Positions 50,813-63,918 of a DNA stretch of 64,000 nucleotides are shown piece after piece; position 1 is the first letter of the stretch, and each line of letters opens with the position of its first letter. Source of the stretch: Pterobdella sp. o SKG-2022. Its lineage: Eukaryota; Annelida; Clitellata; Hirudinida; Piscicolidae. A program made the translations under genes and the position numbers. The stretch is taken from positions 13,996,711 to 14,060,710 of the forward strand of contig OZ038322.1 in NCBI GenBank assembly GCA_964035795.1. The letters are read 5' to 3'. Under the pieces are notes generated by a model, which was not told where the DNA came from, searched no databases, and saw only the letters and a list, made by a program, of their open reading frames with translations.

Positions 50813-52796
50813 ACAGTACTGGGATTTAAACTACTACCGGAGTCTTACCAAGACCTTAGGGTAGAAGAGTTCGATGCTATTCATTCATTACGGGCCAAAA
50901 CTCTTCTTAAAATGTGCGCCATGCCCATAAGCGCTGTTTTCTGGATTTCATAAATTTTAGGTGATCCAGGAAGCGTCGAGAGTTTGAGACTTAAATCTTT
51001 TCCGACTGTTCCCAGCGCGCCCACAACTATTGGAACTACTTTTGTATTCATATTCCAGCATCTTGATATCTCTATTTGCAGATCGCGGTATATGCAAATT
51101 TTCTCAGATGTTTTCGACACTATGTTGGTGTCTGATGGTACTGAGATATCAACCAGAGTACACTCTCTTTTTTTTCATCTTTAACCACTATGTCTGGTTT
51201 ATTTGCCTGTATGTTTCTTTCTGTGTGTATTGGGCTGTCCCATAGTACTGTTAGTTCGTCTTTTTTTATCACTGGTCGAATTTCGTGTTCGTACCACTTA
51301 CTTTTGACTTCAAATCCATGTGTCTTACATATTGTCCAGTGGATGAATTTAGCGACTCTGTTGTGGCGCTCTAGGTACTCGTGCTTTGCCAGCATTGGGC
51401 ATCCTGAAACAATGTGTGATATTGTTTCAGGGTGAGTTCTGGAAAGCCTACAATTTGGATCAACGCTTTTTTTCAATATTTTATTTTTATAATAATTTGT
51501 TGCAAGCGTCTTATCTTGGGAGGCAATTATGAGGCTCTCAGTTGTTTCTTTCAACCCAGCGCTGCGAAGCCATGCTATGGATTTTTTCTTGTCTATTTGG
51601 TCACTTTCAAGGGCTTGTGCATACTGATTGTGTATAGGCTTATTTGTGTATTTGTTTTGAATTTCCTTCATGAGTGTTTTTTTACGATATGTTTTGTTTT
51701 ACTCGCTGCCGTAATTGGGTGAACATTTTCTTGAGAAACTGTATTCTCAAAGTTCAGCTTAAACGCTTTTCTCACTTTTTTTATTGATTTCAAAGAGACT
51801 ATAAGCAGACTTTTTCGATTCTTCGTGTTCTGTTACTGCACACATTAAAGGAGTAGTTTGTTTCTTTAAATATATTTCCAGGCCAGCGAGAATTGTGTAA
51901 AAGTGGGATTCTACCTGCATCAATCCTCTTCCTACTTCTGATCTAGAAACGTAGAGTCTTTCTGTGTCGGCTCGAGGGTGATGCATTTTGAACATTGTGA
52001 GTATTTTTCTCGTTTTTCTGTCTATTCTTTGTACGTCAGATTTCGACCAGTTCACTACGCCAAAGCTATAGTATAAGACTGGTATAGCCAAGCTGTTTAT
52101 TGCCATAATTTTGTTTGGCGAGCTAAGTTCTGTGCTCAGTATCATTCTTAACCTTCTGTAATATTCCTTTTTTAATTTCTCTCTCATGTTTTTGTGGTGT
52201 ACATTAGATGACTCTTCGACCCTAGGTATTTGTACGATTCGGTATTAGAAAATTCTTTTATGTGCGTATGATCATTCAGACTGATGTTGGAGCTTTTCAC
52301 CATTTTACCTTTAATTATGGATTTCTTTGCACATTTTTCTAAGCCAAATTCCATCCTAATGTCATCGCTGAACTTTTTGACTATTCTAAGAAGTGATCTT
52401 AAATCAGAGTCGGGTTTGCTGTAAATTTTTAGATCGTCCATGTAGAATAAATGGTTGAGTTTTTTTCCTTTTTCAGCTTTGCCTATTCTAATAACTGGAA
52501 AGTTTTTCTCATTTAAAAGAATACTCAAAGGGCAAAGGGATAGACAGAAAATAAGAGATGACAATGAATCTCCTTGGAAAATTCCTGTCTTTATTTTGAT
52601 CCCAGGAATTTCCATATTTCCCTTCATGTCTCTCAGTCCTAGGTTTATTCTCCATTGAGGCATGGTACGCAAGATGAATTCAACAATCCGAGAGTGAATT
52701 CCGTACATCTTCATGACTTCTAAGATCCATGAGTGTGGTACACTTTCAAAAGCTTTTTTATAATCTATCCATGCTTGAGATAGAGCGCCTTTTTTA
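50813..52796 (-). mobile_element. R2/NeSL-like non-LTR retrotransposon remnant
   Basis: Pieces in order on the minus strand: WIDYKKAFESVPHSWILEVM, KTGIFQGDSLSSLIFCLSL, catalytic FYMDDLKIYSK, FGLEKCAKKSIIKGKMV, YKYLG; then IPVLYYSFGVVNW and VGRGLMQVE; then HPETISHIVSGCP, NRVAKFIHWTICK and PIVVGALGTVG. This order (RT, thumb, CCHC-like knuckle, restriction-like endonuclease region) fits the R2/R4/NeSL-type group with a C-terminal endonuclease. Frameshifts break it, and the expected CxxC of the knuckle reads CRLS. It is 5'-truncated at a (TTA)n tract; an A-rich tail (minus strand) lies near 50.79-50.81 kb. Confidence 0.8.
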
Positions 52797-53153
<357 letters not shown>

Positions 53154-53807
53154 TCTTTATTCTTTATACTGTCACCGGTATATGCATTCTAATTAATGTT
53201 TTTATTTTCAATTATTATTTTTTTGTTTTTTTTTGTTATTATAAGATTTATTAACTATTTCCATTTGTAGTAGCTAATTCCCATTAGAAGCTGGACTAAC
53301 CAAGGGCGCCATATTGACCGCTTTGTATTGTCGATTCAAAACTTAACTGTTTCATCGATTAAAACTCAACTTTATTGTTTCAATTTATTCTCCGAACGAT
53401 TCCAAGGGCGCTATATGAATTATTTATATTTTTTCTTCGATTTACTTTCGGTCGATTTACCAAACTTATCTAGTATCTAATCTTCACGAACGTGTAAATT
53501 TTAGTGTTCACAAAGTCTTGATGGATTTTGATTGAAAATATTTTTTATTTTTGAATTTAATCTTAAATATAAAAATTATGAAATCTCATAAAACAAAAAT
53601 ACTTTTTAAAACACAAGTAACATTCTGACACAAAAAGTCAAAACTTTTCGAATTTCAATTTTAGAATGTTTTTAAACCTTTTCACACGTGGCATTCAAAA
53701 TGGAATGTGGGTCAGCTAATAGTGTTTTGATGGAAACAATGTGTTGCAGTTTATGGTTTCAAAATATAATTTATGTCATTTTTAAAACACCAAGCTTTTC
53801 GACGGTC

Positions 53808-54240
53808 TACTATCATCATTATCATCATCACTACAACCACCATCATCCTTATAACCACCACTATTATCATCTCCATCATTACCATTATATAATGAGTTTG
53901 TTATCATCATGAGTTCAAATCAACAATTCTAGCCTCGTTTTTGTATTCATCCATTTAAACTGTTTTATTTATTAATTTCCCTTTTCAATTATTTTGTTTT
54001 CATCCCAGTTTCATCAATCCTATCATCGTCACCACCGTTGTTTGTCTATGTGTTTTGTGTATGTGTGTTTATGTGTAAGGAATGTGTGTTCATTGTGTTG
54101 TGTAACTCAACATTTTTGCATGTGGCGTTTCATCATCATCATCATCATCACTACCAACATCATTACTACCATCATCATCATCATCACTACCGACGTCATC
54201 ATCATCACTACCACCACCTCCATCATTATCAACCCCACCA
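53808..54240. repeat. (ATC/ACC)n microsatellite clusters
   Basis: Two clusters, about 53808-53895 and 54129-54240, of ATC triplets mixed with ACC/ACT. They explain the His- and Asp-rich open frames in this interval. Confidence 0.85.
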
Positions 54241-55063
54241 TGATCGCTTATCGTATTTATAGTCCTATTCGTGTGGTTAAACATAAGTTTAAAATATGCG
54301 GATTATTATCATTATTTATATATTTTTGATTCATTGTTTTTCTAATTAGTATGACTAATGTAATTACATTACGATGATGATAATATTGCAATATATTTTT
54401 ATGTAGTATGACTAGCTAATGTAAATACATTAGGGTTCAACTTATCCAAAAATATAGTTACTTTTGAAATGTATCTTCAACAACCCTATTTTGGTGTGTA
54501 AAATCAAAAATTTTTAAGCATAAAACATTTAAAATGTGACGCGTTTATTATTTTTTCAAAATTATTTTTATTATTGTTTTATTTTTATTGTTTTAACCTA
54601 AAAACTTAAAAAGTTGTATAGGACCATTTAATCAACTTCAAAAAAAGCTCGAAATCATGATCTCAACAAAGAAGCAACAAAAATATTGATAAAACAAACA
54701 AAGCTGGAATGGGTGTTTTAAATCAACAAAACAAAGTGAACAAGTTGCAAGCACATAGGAGCTTGATAAGCCGAACTAGATTCATGATAACGTCAATAAA
54801 GGCTTTGATAAATAACAAGAAAACAAAGATAAAATAATTTTTAAAAAATTAAAAACGTGAAAATGAAATAAAATATTGATCAAAACAACGGTAATGAGAC
54901 TAGATCGAAGATACGCTAAAAATTTGACGTTGGTGAAGATGGAGACTGTGGTAAATACTGCTGGCAAATTTTGATGGACATTAACAAGCAATGCAGGTGT
55001 GACAGGTGATTCAAAGTTTTTGATGATTCTATAAGCATAACAACAAGTTATTTAGCATACAAC

Positions 55064-55069
55064 TTTATT
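55064..55069 (-). terminator. Possible poly(A) signal of the KIF21-like gene
   Basis: AATAAA on the minus strand about 235 bp after the predicted stop (55303). Plausible, but such hexamers are common in AT-rich DNA. Confidence 0.3.
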
Positions 55070-55302
55070 TTCATATTAGTTTTTTTTACTATTTTTATTA
55101 TTTTTATTATTTTTCGTAATCATGTTAGCGAGAGCTTTGTTTGCGATGATTACGTAAGCTACATGATTGTATACAAACAGTTGATAGAACTCATGAATAA
55201 TTTAAAGAATGTGGATACGTAATAAAGAGAAATAATTACAAGACTCGTTTATATGTGATGAGTTGGAATAATTAAAAGATTGATGAATATATAATGAGGT
55301 GA

Positions 55303-57554
55303 CTAATCGTCATGCAGGTACTTGATCTTCCAAACACCCACACTCTTGTCGCTGTGGTGGGATTTGCAATAGTGAAGAACGTGTTTGAAATGTTGGAATA
55401 GTGGGGTTTTTATCAATTTATTATGAGAGTTTGGCTCACCAAAGCTTTGTGAAACGTGTTTCATGTTGAATAACTTATTAAAATCAAAAATCCTTTAAGC
55501 AAAAAAAAAAATTATTGAAAATATATAAACAAAACACTCATCCAACCCCCACAAAAACAAAACACAACCCTCCATCCCACAACAACGCTACTTGGACGCA
55601 GAGAAGAGCAGGCCCGCTTTGGCCACTAGGCAGTTGATACCTGCGTCGTGTGCTCTGTTGTGTGTGTGCAAGCAGGTCAGAGATGCTCCATGCCACACCT
55701 TCATGCTGCCGTTGTGGCAGGCTGTGACAACTCGAGTGTTTTGGTCTTTATGGGTTGTTGTCAGCCCTGTGATCCAAGTGTTGTGAGCGTTCTAAAGTTG
55801 AGTTGAAAAGATGGTTGAGGTTGTGGTAAGGTTTATGGTGTTAGTATGAAACGCGCTTATAATACAATACATCAAACCACGTCACACTACAAACCAAACC
55901 CTATAACACATTCCCTTACCACACTCCACCACATCACACTTCTCGCCTTTCCTCTCCCATCCAAACACAACATCCCCACATTCCAACCTATATAACCGCC
56001 CCCACATTCCAACCAACCACCTCCACAACATGGTACTTTCCACTCTGAAGATTCCAGCTGACAAGACTCTTATCTTTGGAGGAAGAAAAAATGTTGTGGG
56101 AGCCATTGAACACCACCCCCTCCACCACATCCCTGTGAACCTGAGACAGACATGAACTCCCCTTGGTCGAAGCATAATGCACTCCCCCGTTTGTGTGGTA
56201 GTACTGATGGTGTTTGGTGGGGGAAGAGTTATCGGAATTTTATTGTGTTAATAATTTGAAATAATTTTGAAAAGTTAATATTTTTGAATGACATATAGTT
56301 TAATCTCGAATATTAATAACTGAAAACAGTACAGCCCATTTTCATAGTTGGTTAAACTTCAACAGTTTCCAGAGCAAATAGCTATTTCTGCGCATAACAT
56401 CTAACCCTATAAAACAAATATGAAACGACAAACAATGGTGGTGATAATAATATGTACTATAAAAAAAAACATAATCATATGAAACAACAGAAGGCATGAG
56501 CACCCTGAGAAGGAAGTCCCTGCTGGCAGTGGTCAAGGTGCACTGCTGGTTGCTGAAGTCGTGCAGTGCCATGCATGAGATGGCTTGCTGGTGGGATCCT
56601 AGGATGCGGGAAAGGGGCTTTAACCTGAAGTGTTTGTGGAATGTGGTGTTTGTAGGGTGTTATTGTGATTTCTATGAAAGAATTAATCCAATATTGTTCG
56701 TTTAGAAGTTTTGTAAAAATGAAACAGTTCACGATATGGCAATCATTTCAGTTCCATATAAAATAAAAAACACAAGAAAAGTAATTTAATTAAAAGACAG
56801 TCATCTCACATCCTCGTGTCCCACACCCTGACACAGTTTCCAGCTGATGTGAAAAGGTAATCTCCATGTTTGTTAATCAAAACATTGTTCACAAGCATTT
56901 CTCCAGCTGGACAACTGGTGTTGTTGCAATCTGAGAGGCTCATCTTTGACCCTGATGAACTGGTGAGTGGGTTCAAGGTGAATGGTGCTAAAACGTCTAA
57001 ATCTAATTTTAATTTTCATAATTAGATAATGTCAATAAAAAGCCACATTAAAAAACAAAGTACAACGATAAAAAGCACCACTCACGCAAGACAGGCAAGC
57101 CTCTTAGAAGTTCTCACATCGTAAACTTTGACATAAAAGGCACATGCGGCAAACAGAAGAGCTTTACTGGCAGAGAAGCAACTCATGGAGACTCCAGTAG
57201 CATGCTCATTGTACGCCTGGATCAGTCTGCCTTCGCATATATCCCATACTTTCAATGATGCATCTGCGGGTTGTGAGGGTGAAAACATTTCATTCGAGAT
57301 GCTGTAGAGAAGAAACAAGCATTAAAATTAGTGCCCATGGTATACTAGATAGTAGAGTTTAATAGAAAAAGACATCATGAAAAACATTAAAATTAAGACT
57401 AAAATTGACAACGACCCAAAAAGCACCTTTTCCAGCACTAAACAGCTTGGTGGCATGAACACCCACGTGAGAGACTGCCTTGTAATGACCAATGCAGCTT
57501 CTCACATGTTCCAGGTAACCATTTCTAGCTCCTTCATTTATTTCTTCCATGTAC
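55303..57554 (-). CDS. KIF21: KIF21-like C-terminal WD40 propeller
   Basis: Seven exons with WD-type blades: CIGHYKAVSHVGVHATKLFS then DASLKVWDI; FYVKVYDVRTSKRL; HGDYLFTSAGNCVRVWDTR; HQQAISCMAL and TLTTASRD; VVFNGSHNIFSSSKDKSLVS with WNL; VVTACHNGSMKVWH; and the last INCLVAKAGLLFSASNDKSV with GVWKIKYLHDD at the C-terminus. Blade ends cross exon junctions in frame, which supports the splice sites. It is preceded by a Glu-rich linker (57716-57853). Confidence 0.85.
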
Positions 57555-60500
57555 CTGTGTGTTTGTTTGTGCTTGGAAAAAACTAAATTACATTATAATT
57601 CTCAGATAAATTGAGGCATTTGGTGCATACACACATACACATTGTAAAAGTGTGCATGAATGTATGTACAAGCCATCAAGGTATTTAAGCAGGAAGAATG
57701 ATAGGCTATACAAACCCTTCCTCGTTGTTCACTGATGACTCATCAAACTCGATCTCATCCTCTTTTTCCTCCTTCTCCTCCTCCTCTTCATCTTCTTCTT
57801 CTCCACCCACCTTCTCCTCCTCATTCTTCTCCAACCCCTTCACTTCTTCAAAACTGATTTCATGTGGTTTATCTATCTCATGTTTTGTCATTTCTATAAA
57901 TCAATCTTTTATTTTTTAAATACAATTTTAGCAAATTATGACATTAAATTAAACAAACGAATAAAAAAGTTAATAATCAACAAAATGATTATTATTGCAA
58001 CTACAAAACTTGAAGCACCTCTCTTCAGGCCACTTCTCATCAGTGATCCCCTCATCATCAATCGTCACATCGTTAGCAGCCTCATACCTGGCCTTCTCAC
58101 CTACCAATCGATCAATCAAGCGTTTCTGCTGCTCTACCTGCTGTTGTTGGTACTGCAGTCGTGAGATGAGATCCTTTTCCAGCTGCATTTGCTGCTCCAA
58201 GCTCACTCCCTGTAGGTGTTTGTGGTAGAGATAAAGGTTTGACGTTGTATCACACGAGTTTATTATTTTACTATTATCATTATTGATGAAAGATGCAGAC
58301 CTTATTGATAGCGTATGAGACGCACTGCTCCAGATGGCAGACGACGTCACCAGGGTTCAAAGAGGAGATCAAAGAATTGATGTCGTTCCTCTGTGAGTTT
58401 TTTGAGATTGCAATAGAAACCATCAGCACACATCATTTCAAAACTTATTTCATTCGACCAAATTGTCCCAAAAACTTCATCTCAGACAATTTCATCATTA
58501 CCTTACCATTCAGCCTTTCACCGTTCCATAATTCTTTTAGTAATCAACCACATCTTGTCCCACATTCACCCAACACCCACCTACTCAACCTTATTGCCTT
58601 CCAACTGCACGATACATTGTTGGCATTGTTTGATGTTTTTCACAACATCCGATAATTCTCTTCTTATCGTTTCTGATACCCCATCACCAGGATCCCCCTC
58701 TTTACCAGCATCACCAACATCATTTGAATGCTCCAACTCCACACGTAGTTTTTCTCGTTGCTGTGTGGTGGTAATTGTGTGAAATTCATATATTTATGAA
58801 AAATTTGAAGTTTATAAAAGAAATTATGATATTTAAAAAAAATGTTAAAGAAAGCACATAAAAGTGTGTCACCTTGACATACTTCTCAAGATCGATTTCT
58901 AATTGGTTGACTGCTTGTCTTTTGAGAGTGGCTGCTTTTATCTTAACCCATAATAATCTTATTAGTTATTTTAAACTATAATATTAACTCGTACATTTAA
59001 AAAAATTTTGAAAAACGTGAATTATGTAGCGCAAACCATGTTTTCGAAATTCTCCCAGCCCAACAAGTCTTTCTTAGGTGCTGTAGGGTAGTGGTAGTTT
59101 TGAATGATCTTTCATTGTATCCAATAAATCTAATTCAAAACAAAATGAAAATTTGCATTTATAATTGTGAATAAAAAGTGTGAATATTTTGATGAATATT
59201 TGAAAAATCTGGTACCAACATTTATTCTTCTTGTTATTCAGCAGTTGTTGCTTTCGTTTCAATGCCTCGACCTGTTCAACATTTGAAAAATGTCAAAATT
59301 CCAGTAATATGATTGAAGATCAATGAGAAAAATGAAAAATTTGAAATCTTTCATTTCCGATACTGCTTTTTACCCTAACTACCACTACTATAATCACCAT
59401 CTCCTCCCCCTCACCACCTCACCCACCTCCTCAATCTTTCTTTTCAACACCACATCCTTTTTATCCCTCTCCATCTGCAACTTCTTCACTTGAATATCTT
59501 TGGTTCTTTGTTGCTTTTGCATCTGCGCTACCTTCTTCCTCATCTCCTTCTGAACTTCTCGACTCTGACTTGCCTCTTCTTCCAGCCTTCTCATCAGTTG
59601 CACCTTGGGTTTTTGTAACCAGTAGAAGCATGAGGTTCATAAGGAAATGAGTGGTTGATTATTTTTTTTTCAAAAACAATAACGTGTAATATACACCATT
59701 ATCACAACATTTACCTTTACAACACTACTATCACAACGCCATATAGCAATAATACACATAAATGAAATAATGCAAATGAAGTTTTGATTTGCTTAGGAGA
59801 CTTCAATGGACACATTGGCAAAGAGGTTGATGGGTTTGAAGGTGTTCATGGAGGTTTCGGAATAGGCAAGAGAAACTTGGAGGGTAGATTGCTTTTAAAA
59901 TTTTGTGTTGAAAAGGATTTGTGTGTGGGTAATAGTTGGTTCAAGAAAAAGGATAGTAGGAAGGTAACTTTTAATGGAGGGTGTAGTGGGACAGAGATTG
60001 ACTTTGTGTTGATAAAGAAGAAGCAGAGGAAGTTTCTGATGGATGTAAGGGTAATTGGAGGTGAGCTTCAGCATAAGCTTCTGGAGGTAGTCTTAGACAG
60101 AAGGTGGCTTAAAAATGCCCAAAGTAGCTGGGCTAAAAAGGAATATCGCACAAAAGTGTGGAAACTTTTGAACGAAGATATCAAAACAAAATTTTCAAAA
60201 AAAATGGAGGTTTTGTATGAGAAATGCGATGAACAAAATGCATGGTTAAAATATAAGTCTTCCGTTCTTAAAGCTGTTGAAGAGGTGTGTGGTACGAGTA
60301 AAGGTAGGCCTCAGCACGGTGAAACTTGGTGGTAGAATCAGGATGTGCAAAAAGCCATCTCAGAGAAGAGAGAAAGTTTTCAGAGGTGGAAGCAACTTCC
60401 ATCGGCTGAAAACAAATCTTGCTATTTCTTTGACAAAAAGAAAGCCAAGAGAGCTGTTGCTGAGGCAATGAAAAATGAGGCGGTGAAAGAGATGAAGGAG

Positions 60501-63500
60501 ATACGGAATGACAGAAATGTCGTATTCCGTAGAATGAGAATGATGAAGAAAGAAGCAAACGACTTAGCAGGTAATAGTTGCATTAAAGACGAAAATGGGA
60601 AGATTGTATTTGCCGAGGATGGTCGGAAGAGAGTGTGGAAGGAGCACATGGAGGCCATCATGAATGAGGAAAATCCATGGGATGGGATGGTGAATGTTGA
60701 AATGGTTGAAGGTCCCATGGAACCATTTGATATGAACGAAGTGGAAAAAGCGCTAGGAATCATGAAGAATGGCAAGGCCAGTGGTCCAACTGGAATTGTC
60801 AAGGAGCACCTAGCTGCTTCTCCACATGGTAAGCAAGTTATTTTGCAAATAGCAAATGAAATCCTCAATGGAATGGATATGCCTCATGACTGGAGAATGA
60901 GTATTTATTGTTCCCATTTATAAGAAAAAAGAGAGCGTTATGGACTGTGCGAGCTATCGAGGTGTAAAGCTTTTAGAGCATGGTATGAAAGTTGTGGAAA
61001 GGTTGCTGGAGAAGAGGTTAAGAAGGTTAGTGAAAGTTGACCAAATGCAATTTGGTTTTATGCCTGGCAAAAGCACAGTGGACGCTATTTTTATTTTTAG
61101 AAGAATGCAGGAAAGCTACCTTGAGAAGAATAGGAAGCTTTTTATCTGTTTTGTTAACTTGGAGAAGGCTTTTGATCGGGCACCAAGAAAGGTGATTGAA
61201 TGAGCGCTGAGAAAGAAGTTGGTACCGGAAAGGCTGGTTCAGGCAGTAATGTCGATGTACAAAAGAGCAAAAACGCGGGTTATGGTTGGAGATGGACATT
61301 CGGAAAAATTTGATGTTAGTGTAGATGTCCATCAAAGATCGGTTCTCTCGCCGTTTTTGTTTTCAATAGTGCTAGACGTATTGTCGGAAGACGTAAGAAA
61401 AGGTGCTTTATGTGGATGATTTGGTCTTGATGGCAGAGACTATGGAAGAACTAGAAGCACAATTCATCCGTTGGAAGGCAGCCTTCGAAGGGAAAAGATT
61501 GAAGATTAATCTGGGGAAGACAAAGGTCATGGAAAGTAGTGGTGGTGGTGGGGTTGTTGTCTTGGCTAAGATTGATCCATGTGGTGTGTGTGGTAAGAGG
61601 GCTAGGGTAAATTGTGTGAGGTGCAAGACATGTAAGAAGTGGATTCATGCGCGGTGTGCTAGGATAAAGAGAGTTTCTCGTAGGATGAATGGAAATTTTG
61701 AATGTAGGGTTTGTATGAATGGTGCAAATGTGGAATGTAAGAATGCTTCAAATGGTTGTTTAGGTGAGTTGGAGAAGGTAAATAGTTATTGTTATTTAGG
61801 AAACAATGTGAATGGTGGAGGAGGAAGTGAGCTAGCTGTTACACGAAGGATCGGGCTGGGTTGGAAGGCATACAACAGTGTGTCTTCTATGATGTGGTAA
61901 AAGATACATGGAATATTAAAGGATAAATTTATAGGACATGTGTGAGGCCTGTCATAACATATGGCTCGGAAACCTGGGTAGTAAGATCCGTTGAAGAGAG
62001 TATTTTAAGAAGAGCAGAAAATCGGATGCTTAATGTGTGATGTGTGGTGTGCAGCTAGCTTATGGCGTGAGTACAAAGGAGTTGATGGTTAGATTGTGGT
62101 TGGATAATACGATCGTTGAAGTGGTGAAGCAAGGGAGTTTGAGATGGCTGGGTCATGTAGTAAAGAAAGAGGATGACGACTGTGTTAAGCAGGCGTGGAG
62201 GTTTGAGGTTGTAGGTAGTAGAGGAAGGGGAAGGCCAAAGTTAACCTGGATAGGGCTGATGGAAAACCTTTTTCGTGGGCTTGGATTAGTTCTTAAAAAT
62301 GGCTATGACAGGGTGAAATGGAGGGAGAGGGTTAGGTCATGGAAAGAAGTCAGTGACCCCTTGGAAAAGGGAAAGATGCTGACTATAATAAAATGATGAT
62401 GATGATGATGGCACATAAGCAAAACCTACACTAAGTTACAACACACAATATCACCACACCATAACTGCTACCATAACACACCTTCTGTTTCTTGAGCATG
62501 GTCATTTGATGATGCAGAGTAGCGAGTCTAACTTCTCCTTCTTTGTGGCTCTGCATCAACCTTCGATGCTCCCTCCTTTCCACCATCAGTAACTTTAACC
62601 TGAGGCGGAGTGAGACGTAAAGGTTTGTTATGGTGGAATGAAATTGTTATATAATGGTGGTTATGAGAAGGGTGTTTTGTGGTGCAAAAAAGAGGTTTAT
62701 AATACCACCTACCTCGTCTTCATCTCACTTAGCTGACTCTCATAATTCTTCTGGAAGTTTGTAAAATCAATGATCAAACTTCATATATGGGTGGACAGAA
62801 GAATTTTTAAATATTTCAGTAAATTTTTCACGCTATATAAAGGAATATTATTAATAAAAAAACATTGTTGTGACGTCACCTTGATGTTTTTGACATCATT
62901 TTCCGAAGACTTTTTACCTGCTGTGTGTTGATTTAATGAATATTAGATCATTCTATTGAGAAAAAAAAGGTAGTATCGTATTCGAGTATATCTTTGAGTG
63001 AAAAAAATTCCTAGTGACTGAGGTATGTATAAATAGTGTATAATATCATGGCATACACACAGACACTTTTAAAGGCCGATAAAACACATTTTAATGCATT
63101 AAATGGTGCTGAACTTTCCTCCATTTTAGCAGATCACACAAAAGACTACCAAATAAAGTAGAAACAGCAAACTAACACATGGTGGTGAGAATCTTATCTC
63201 TTTCATTTTCTGTCAACTTAATCTTGTTCTCAAGGTTATATATTTTCTCTTCATAGTTCACTTTTAGCTGCGCCATTTTCTTGTGGCTCTCAGTCAATTG
63301 GTCGATCAGTTGCTGCTTCATGTTGATTTCTGAGCTGATCTCAGTCAGATCTCGTTCGAGTTTGTCTGTGGTTAAGTGGATGAGGGTGGTGTAAGAAGTG
63401 AATTGATGGATTAAAAATAGTAAAATAAAGATGGGAATCATTGGTTTTTTTCGTGGTCTGAGTGTTTCGTTAATCATCAGTAGCTATAAAAACTATATTT

Positions 63501-63918
63501 CGATATTATTCATATAAAAATGTATGGTAAAAATTAAACGAATAACAAAACCAGTATTAAATAACCTAAATCATCATCATCTTCGTCTTCATCTTCTTCC
63601 TCCTCCCCCTCTTCCTCTTCAGAAATCGCTTGTTCTTTTGTCTCCAGTTTTGTTTTAAGGTTTTCTTTTTCCATCCTTGAGTGTTTTTTGTATTGTTGCT
63701 TGCGGAGTGCTTATGTTAGAAAACAGTTTATGCATCGGTAAATCATTATAATGCTTGAAATTATAATTCTATGAAGTTTAATAAGACTTTAATACGCTTA
63801 AAAACATAATTTTTGTTAAATTATCATCACATCACCATCGTTATCTCATTAAATTATCGACCTTATCCTGTTTAGTTGGTCTATGTCATCCCTCACCGAT
63901 CTGATCAAGTCATTGTTC
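55303..63918 (-). CDS. KIF21: KIF21-like kinesin, stalk and WD40 region (motor domain beyond right edge)
   Basis: Kinesin-4 family protein that regulates microtubule growth. I reconstruct 21 phase-consistent exons (minus strand): 63862-63918, 63566-63675, 63177-63365, 62880-62920, 62713-62750, 62482-62599, 59427-59603, 59220-59271, 59037-59080, 58873-58941, 58590-58760, 58301-58390, 58019-58209, 57716-57853, 57427-57554, 57086-57263, 56810-56959, 56504-56624, 56021-56203, 55592-55791, 55303-55351 (stop TAG). Together they give about 830 residues. Diagnostic blocks: an acidic run (EEEDEDEDDDDL), then EISSEINMKQQLIDQLTES (KIF21: EISIKQKLIDEL), VLKRKIEEVEAL (KIF21: VLRRKTEEVTAL), and the WD40 propeller. 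Alternative acceptors exist at exon 4 and exon 14. A 2.9-kb intron (59604-62481) holds an antisense LINE. Confidence 0.88.
58019..63918 (-). CDS. KIF21: KIF21-like stalk: coiled coils and acidic stretch
   Basis: Thirteen of the 21 exons. After NNDLIRSVRDDIDQLNRI comes a Glu/Asp run, then long heptad-like Lys/Glu/Gln/Leu segments (MQLMRRLEEEASQSREVQKE, MQKQQRTKDIQVKKLQ, LEQQMQLEKDLISRLQ). The segment RRELSDVVKNIKQCQQCIVQ with RNDINSLISSLN matches the KIF21 regulatory coiled-coil region, which in mammals takes part in autoinhibition. The motor domain and first stalk part lie to the right of the window. Confidence 0.8.
59778..62411 (+). mobile_element. Decayed non-LTR retrotransposon with APE-type endonuclease and RT, antisense in KIF21-like intron
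   Basis: 5'-truncated LINE about 2.6 kb long. The order is: endonuclease C-terminus (CLGDFNGHIGK, then GTEIDFVLI), linker, RT (NGKASGPTGIVKEHL, SYRGVKLLEHGMKVVERLLE, QFGFMPGKSTVDAIF, LEKAFDRAP, VHQRSVLSPFLF, catalytic LYVDDLVLMAE), an embedded Cys/His finger (CGVCGK, CVRCKTCKKWIHARC), then RPVITYGSETW, LRWLGHVVKKEDDD and GRGRPKLTW. Stops near 60335, 61201, 61900 and 62038, a frameshift near 60905 and a short deletion before the YVDD box show it is dead. It ends in a (TGA)6-like tail (62393-62411). Confidence 0.85.

Larger units (their letters stand above)
53160..55302. other. Intergenic region 3' of the KIF21-like gene
   Basis: Apart from the ATC clusters, no coding signal or known element is visible. 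Confidence 0.5.
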
